A DNA stretch of 64,000 nt from Moringa oleifera (taxonomy: Eukaryota > Streptophyta > Magnoliopsida > Brassicales > Moringaceae), in NCBI GenBank assembly GCA_021397835.1, contig JAJFZO010000645.1, positions 806,001-870,000 of the forward strand. Reading direction: 5' to 3'. The translations under genes were made by a program, and so were the position numbers. The notes under the pieces are model-generated. The model searched no databases, was not told the DNA's origin, and worked only from the letters and a program-made list of their open reading frames with translations. Position 1 is the first letter of the stretch, and every line of letters begins with the position of its first letter. Below are positions 59,401 to 64,000 of the stretch, in pieces.

Positions 59401-62400
59401 TTACCACATATATTAACCAACAAGTATGACCCTTGAATCAAGCCACCGACTTTGAAATTCAGTCAAGCCATATGTTTAAGTCGTTGAGAAAACTCTAATT
59501 CTTAGCTAATTTGAGCCATGTTTTAACTCATGATATTCATATTTGACTCTAACTTCTCAGTCATTTTACTTTCTATAAAAAAACATTTAAATTTTCTCAT
59601 TTTCATATGCAAAGAAGAAAAATAAAGGGGCGGGGGGCGGGGGGAAAGAGGGGGGGGACTGGGGGAAGCTTTTAAACTTGAACATAGAGAGAGGGAAAAA
59701 AACAGAAAAAAAATGAGACAATTGTGCTCTTATGATGCAAACAAGAATGCATAATGCTGCTTGCAAGATGATATCAAAATACTAACCGACTAAATTAGCC
59801 AAATCAAACTCTTATCACAATCCATAAAATGATTACCCTGTTATATGGATAAGCAAGACTTCCAAACCCCTGAGGTTTTAGTTAGGGTGATCATCCATCT
59901 CCACTACATTTTACAACACCAATAGATGTTTATTATTGTTTTCTTTATCAAAAATAAGGTAGTATGCTGAGAGTAGAGGCCCAAGCCACCCAAATCTTGC
60001 CCCAACTAAAAAATGGACTATCTAACCGATCCCTCAAACATCCAAATCCGTGTACTAATCTCCACTACATTTTACAACACCAATAAATGTTTATTATTGT
60101 TTTAATAAAAAAAAGGTAACATGCTGAGAGTACAACCCCAAACCACTCAAATCTACTAAAACATGGACTATCTGGCAGATCCCTTAAACATCGAAATTCG
60201 TGTACTATTTTTATTCTCCCTAAACAATTGACTTATAACTCAAGATCATTTTGCTTGTTCCGATAGATGGAAGACCTTTTACCCCATCATTTTTTTAATT
60301 AACCATTAAATCAACATACACCCCCCTCCTCTATAAGGCCAAATGACTTTCCTTCACCTAAAAGAGTAAGCCATCATCGATCTCTAAAACACCCCAAAGC
60401 CCTTAACCTCAAAGAGCAATTTATACCCAAAACTTGCAAAAACTATAACTCAACTATCTAGAAGAATAGAAAAATAAATGATAATAAGAAAGAGATCCTC
60501 AAACAAAAAAAGAAGAGGAAGACAAGGATATCATACCATTAAGGGTGAGCATAATTCTGTTAAAACCGAAAAAACTGATAAACCGAATTGATTTCGGTTA
60601 ATTCGGTTCGGTTTTTAAATTTTTTTATTATAAATCGATTTTTTCGATCTGTTGTCGGTTAATTTTTTTAAAACTAAAACCAACCAAAAAACCAATTTTA
60701 ATTTAATAATTAATTAATTTTCTTAATTTTATTAATATTATTAATGTTATTAATAATAATTTATTTTTTAAAAATATAAAATTTAAATTTAAATAAATTT
60801 TTTATTAATTCAGTTAGCGATTAAACCGATAAAAAAATTTTGGTTTGATTTAATCGGTTATTTTTTCATATTCGGTCGGTTTCGATTTTTTAAAAAAAAT
60901 TAGGTTAATTCGGTTTTTCAAATTTTTAAACCGAATCGAACATACTAACCGAATGCTCACCCCTACATATCATGATGTGAATAAAAATACAACAATGGGA
61001 TGTTGAGTACATATAAGTCACTTTGTATTGGACAACTAAATGGCAATACGATTTTAACGCAACACTGGAATACGACAAACTACACAAAATATTTTGTATA
61101 CAAGAAGCCATCATAAGTAAAAGGATGTCAAAGATTCTTCATCAGATGCTTTAAGTTTTATGTTTATAACAAATAATGAAAACAATTTTGCATGTATGAC
61201 CTGAACTAAATGGAGATAACTTCATAGCATTTATTCCAGACCCAAGAAAGACAATACGAGGAAGATAAAAGGTATGACATTTCAGTCATGTAAAATGAAC
61301 CAAAAAAAAAAAAAAAACTTTAGTTCCTCAAGTGCATTTTAGTTAACTAGAAAGCCTCTTCAGCAAAGACTCATGCAAATCCACCAACCCCCCTCCCAGC
61401 ACACCACTTTTGCAATCTACTCAACCAATTGGACTTCAGTACCAACAGAAGAGACTTAGAACACAAAAGGCTGCTGGCTACTTACAGAGAAAACAAATTA
61501 ACGTACAAGTATCGAAGCGCTAATAATATATAAGAGAACAAAAAAAGGTAAACTTTTATTCCTCTTGACCGTGACTGCCACAAAGACTTTATTGAGCAAC
61601 CAACTCAAATTGAAAAGATTGTGTCACAAGGAAATAATATTCATGAAAAGGTCGAGACAATAGACATATGTAACAATTAATATAAATAGTGAAGGGGAAA
61701 CTTCAAACCGCAGTGGCAATACCTTGCTGGATGAATATCAGGTATTGAAACAGGACGAAGTTGGTCACTATCAGAACGTGAATTGCAGTTACTATGGATC
61801 CAGGGATATATGGTCCACTGGCCAACAGTTCGAGTACTAATCAAATCAAATAAAGCAAATTATTTTTGTTATCAAAGTAACTTTATATAATCAGTAAGGA
61901 ACATAAAAAAAATCAGATAATTACAAAAAGCCCATAGATTCTTACTGATTAAGAATAAAACTTGAGCAAATCATCATGTAGTATGAAAATTCATTTCCCT
62001 GGCTTATAAAACCTGTTTTGTATAATGAGAAGCATCATGTGCATTATATTGTTATGTGTCATGAGAAATGAAATAATTTGACATCATAATCAAATAAATA
62101 CCGAGACATGAAATCTCCAGGGCCAACCGCCCAAGTCCAGCACCAGGAACTAGACAGGCAGGAGGGCTGCAAAACAAAGTCATGGATTTACTAGCAGAAC
62201 AGAACATAACTCTGATACAACATGGACCAATTCGCCTTGGCAAAGATAGTAACTATACAGAAAACCAAGTACAAAAATTCTAACCTCCCCTTTCGACGAT
62301 CAGGAAACAAGGAATCAAGCTCTTCAAGAATAGGCTTGTAGCACTGATCACGTTCTTTCTGCCCCTGTATTTCAAATAGCATTTCCCAAGGAAATGCAAG

Positions 62401-63477
62401 TCACAAAAGGAACAGAGCTTTGGCTCAGAGATCATAAATGCTACCTCTGAATCTAAAAAACAACTAGAAAAGAAATGCGGCCGGGAGGGGGAGGGGGGGA
62501 GGGGGAGCAGGGGGAGGAACTATTACCTCGTCTGCCCAGTCTCTGACTATATTCCTTATTATACAACGAACCTGAGAAAAATAATTAAAACAGTAATGCC
62601 TGAAGCAACAGCCACAGATTGTTATCAAAATATTATATTGATTAACTAGCATATGTCACAAGGGAAAATCATATCAGTGCATTTATCCAATCATATACAC
62701 TATAACTCTTACAAAAGCAATTAAATATAAAGATCACCACTGCTGTACATCTTAAAGGTAAAATTATATTTATAGCACCACCACAAAAAACAGTAAAAGC
62801 AGAATCCAATGTTTTTCTGGAGTTCTCAAATATGACATGGAGAAATAAGTGTCCTTGGTAAAACAACGCGGCACTTAACGCCTTTTCCTTCCTCTTATAA
62901 TACAACTTGAACACAACTAAAGCCATCCATATTCTTTCCAATTACTGTAACTTCGTCAACAAGGAAAAAAATTTCAACATCCAAACAGAAATTATTGAAA
63001 GCCACACTCTAAAACTACCCCATGCTTAAATTGCCAAACTACTTTGGTAGCATTTGGTTCAGGAGAAACTTAAACTGTCATCATATTTATTAAGCATGCA
63101 TCACCATCCCTACCCACAATTTCAACATTGATTTCTCCTACTTGGCCCTTCAAACAGCAGTAGACAACCAAACTATTTGATATCCAAATTCAATATGCAA
63201 ATTCTAAACCACAAGATCCAGCATAACATTAGCACAGATGAGAGTGCAGCATTAGTTCTGACTCATCATTCGACCTTGATGTGTGTGTTGTGTGTGTCAC
63301 ATAATGGTGACACCATGGGGTATATGGGACACCATATTTTGAAGAACTAAGCCCAGTGGATATTGATGACCATAACCACAAATCTGAACAAAGATGCAGA
63401 AATACCTTATCTACATCAACCAAAGGAACATTCAATTGCACTGATGGATCCAACCAGTCACCAGATGCTGAAGATGC
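56404..63477 (-). CDS. Carnosine N-methyltransferase-like protein (N2227 family), 11 exons seen, 5' end not seen
   Basis: SAM-dependent methyltransferase of the CARNMT1/UPF0586 family. Exons with GT-AG borders and matching phase: 63406-63477, 62527-62571, 62285-62364, 62102-62166, 61946-62012, 61723-61836, 58640-58713, 56933-57030, 56782-56841, 56562-56630, 56404-56457. They total 798 nt (266 codons) without a stop. Landmarks in order: [45 protein letters not shown], the SAM loop [107 protein letters not shown]. The N-terminal exons were not recognised and probably lie beyond 64000. The final exon (family ending like RYF.AFWTMRK) was not found. Its natural substrate in plants is uncertain. 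Coordinates span identified exons only. Confidence 0.88.
57031..58639 (-). other. Large intron of the CARNMT-like gene (between exons 7 and 8)
   Basis: 57180-57500 is conserved in psi-B (5340-5660). 57540-58090 has no recognised coding. 58120-58632 is a tandem duplication that ends next to the exon-7 donor. Splicing would remove all of it. Confidence 0.65.
58120..58632. repeat. Intronic tandem duplication, 257-bp period, two copies
   Basis: GAGTTTCTCAA-CATCCAAAAG starts at 58120 and again at 58377. The copies differ by scattered substitutions. The second copy ends seven bases before the exon-7 boundary. A diverged relative lies at 31120-31330. Confidence 0.95.
58806..58827. repeat. (GA)11 microsatellite
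   Basis: Uninterrupted GA dinucleotides in the CARNMT intron. Confidence 0.97.
58874..58995. repeat. 49-bp minisatellite, about 2.5 units
   Basis: CTCAATAAGAGGAAGGAATC begins at 58874, 58923 and 58972; units 1 and 2 differ at one base (GATAT/GCTAT). Confidence 0.97.
59627..59665 (+). repeat. G-rich tract with G-quadruplex potential
   Basis: Five G runs of 4, 6, 6, 8 and 5 bases separated by loops of 1, 1, 5 and 3 bases. On the coding (minus) strand of the CARNMT gene the transcript would be C-rich. Confidence 0.85.
59899..60215. repeat. Tandem duplication, 161-bp period, two copies
   Basis: CTCCACTACATTTTACAACA occurs at 59899 and 60060. The copies share AATGTTTATTATTGTTTT and ATGCTGAGAGTA further on. 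Confidence 0.93.
60540..60965. mobile_element. hAT-type foldback MITE, 426 bp
   Basis: The terminal inverted repeat is TAAGGGTGAGCAT at 60540 and TAGGGGTGAGCAT at 60965 (read inward). The flanking 8-bp repeats are CATACCAT (60532-60539) and CATATCAT (60966-60973), matching at 7 of 8 positions as expected for an aged hAT-like target duplication. The interior is built of TTCGGTT and AACCGAA motifs that would pair into a long imperfect hairpin. It has no coding capacity and sits in an intron. Confidence 0.88.
62483..62514 (+). repeat. G-rich tract next to CARNMT exon 2
   Basis: G runs of 3, 5, 7, 5 and 5 separated by 1, 1, 1 and 4 bases, only 13 bases from the exon-2 donor. On the transcript this is a C-rich intronic element. 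Confidence 0.85.
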
Positions 63478-64000
63478 CTGAATTACAGAAAACCAAAGAA
63501 GAAATTAGTTATGATATCCCAATATGTTTCAAACAGAACATACTTGAACTAAACAGAGGTATTGAATGCAAATGCTGTATAAGAAACCAATTAATAGCAA
63601 AAGATTTATTCACAGGATCACCAATGGCATAACAACGAAGTACTGAAGGGGAATTCTCTACTCCATAACAAGCTTTCCTACTTCTGTCATTGTAAGCCCC
63701 TTAAAAATAGATAAAGAAATCAAATTATATGCTTTTTCTTCAACATCCAGAACTCCTTTTCAACTGACAAGGCCACCACCCAAGGGATACGAATAATGGA
63801 AATGGCCATTTACTAAATTGTCTCATCCATAAGCAGCACTGCAGATGATTAACAGTTTTGGCATCCTCTTTATAGCTATGGCATTGAATTAGGACAATTT
63901 TCTTGTTCTCCTAAATCATCTACAAGAATGTTTCAGACACCGCCCTCCATGCAAGAAAAAAAGGAAGCTACTTTAGGTGGTTCAGATACGAAAGAATGAA
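63478..64000. other. Intron or upstream region of the CARNMT-like gene
   Basis: 63478-63560 is conserved in psi-B (18345-18410). An open stretch on the minus strand at about 63570-63690 could be an exon, but I do not recognise it. The rest shows nothing. Confidence 0.4.

Larger units (their letters stand above)
58714..61722 (-). other. 3-kb intron of the CARNMT-like gene (between exons 6 and 7)
   Basis: Contains a (GA)11 run, a 49-bp minisatellite, a G-rich tract, a 161-bp tandem duplication and a 426-bp MITE, each listed separately. The rest is AT-rich with no coding sequence. Confidence 0.7.

Noticed and set aside
1..64000. tRNA, rRNA or organelle-derived genes
   Set aside because: No cloverleaf-like sequence with a GGTTCGAATCC-type T loop or rRNA core was noticed; a tRNAscan-SE run would be decisive.

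Overview
This is an AT-rich stretch of a plant nuclear genome, most likely a eudicot; I do not name a species. The evidence is two coiled-coil NLR (CNL, RPP13-like) resistance genes, a plant carnosine N-methyltransferase-type gene with GT-AG introns, and plant-type CACTA, hAT, Copia, Mutator-like and MITE elements. I see no bacterial genes, CRISPR array, rRNA or convincing tRNA.

Layout. 1-2155: decayed hAT transposase (copy A). 2291-6249 and 18062-18400: two fused pseudogene copies of the carnosine N-methyltransferase (CARNMT) gene. The second is split by a solo LTR (6250-18061, target duplication TTATA), which is itself split by an 11.1-kb CACTA element (6526-17659, target duplication AGT). 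The CACTA element carries a TNP2 transposase gene (frameshifted near its 3' end) and a 12-exon gene, open throughout, for an En/Spm-type protein with an Ulp1-like (C48) cysteine protease domain. 18.4-24.2 kb: AT-rich DNA, a broken Copia element and old NLR flanks. 24231-27614: CNL1 (minus). 28-29.4 kb: second broken Copia. 31.1-34.06 kb: fragments of CARNMT and of NLR 3' ends. 34.06-37.34 kb: hAT copy B, fused to a Mutator-like 5' end (to 38488). 40423-40617: broken first exon of a GCR1-like receptor gene. 40932-44525: CNL2 (minus). 46-54.4 kb: NLR 3' fragments, hAT copy C, a CARNMT fragment and an NLR remnant whose 5' leader is joined directly to its LRR tail. 56404-63477: the only CARNMT copy with all recognised exons open (11 exons, minus strand; the first exons lie outside the window or were not recognised).

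The window is best read as serial segmental duplication of a block containing CARNMT, a CNL gene and a hAT element. Unit 1 (about 24.2-37.3 kb) and unit 2 (about 40.8-51 kb) align in the order CNL, 5' flank, NLR 3' fragment, NLR 3' flank, hAT. Later Copia, LTR, CACTA and MITE insertions and many deletions diversified the copies. The intact-looking genes are CNL1, CNL2, CARNMT and the CACTA protease-domain gene. I found no clearly new biological system; the strongest observations are the CACTA element, its dated nesting, and the NLR/CARNMT duplication history.
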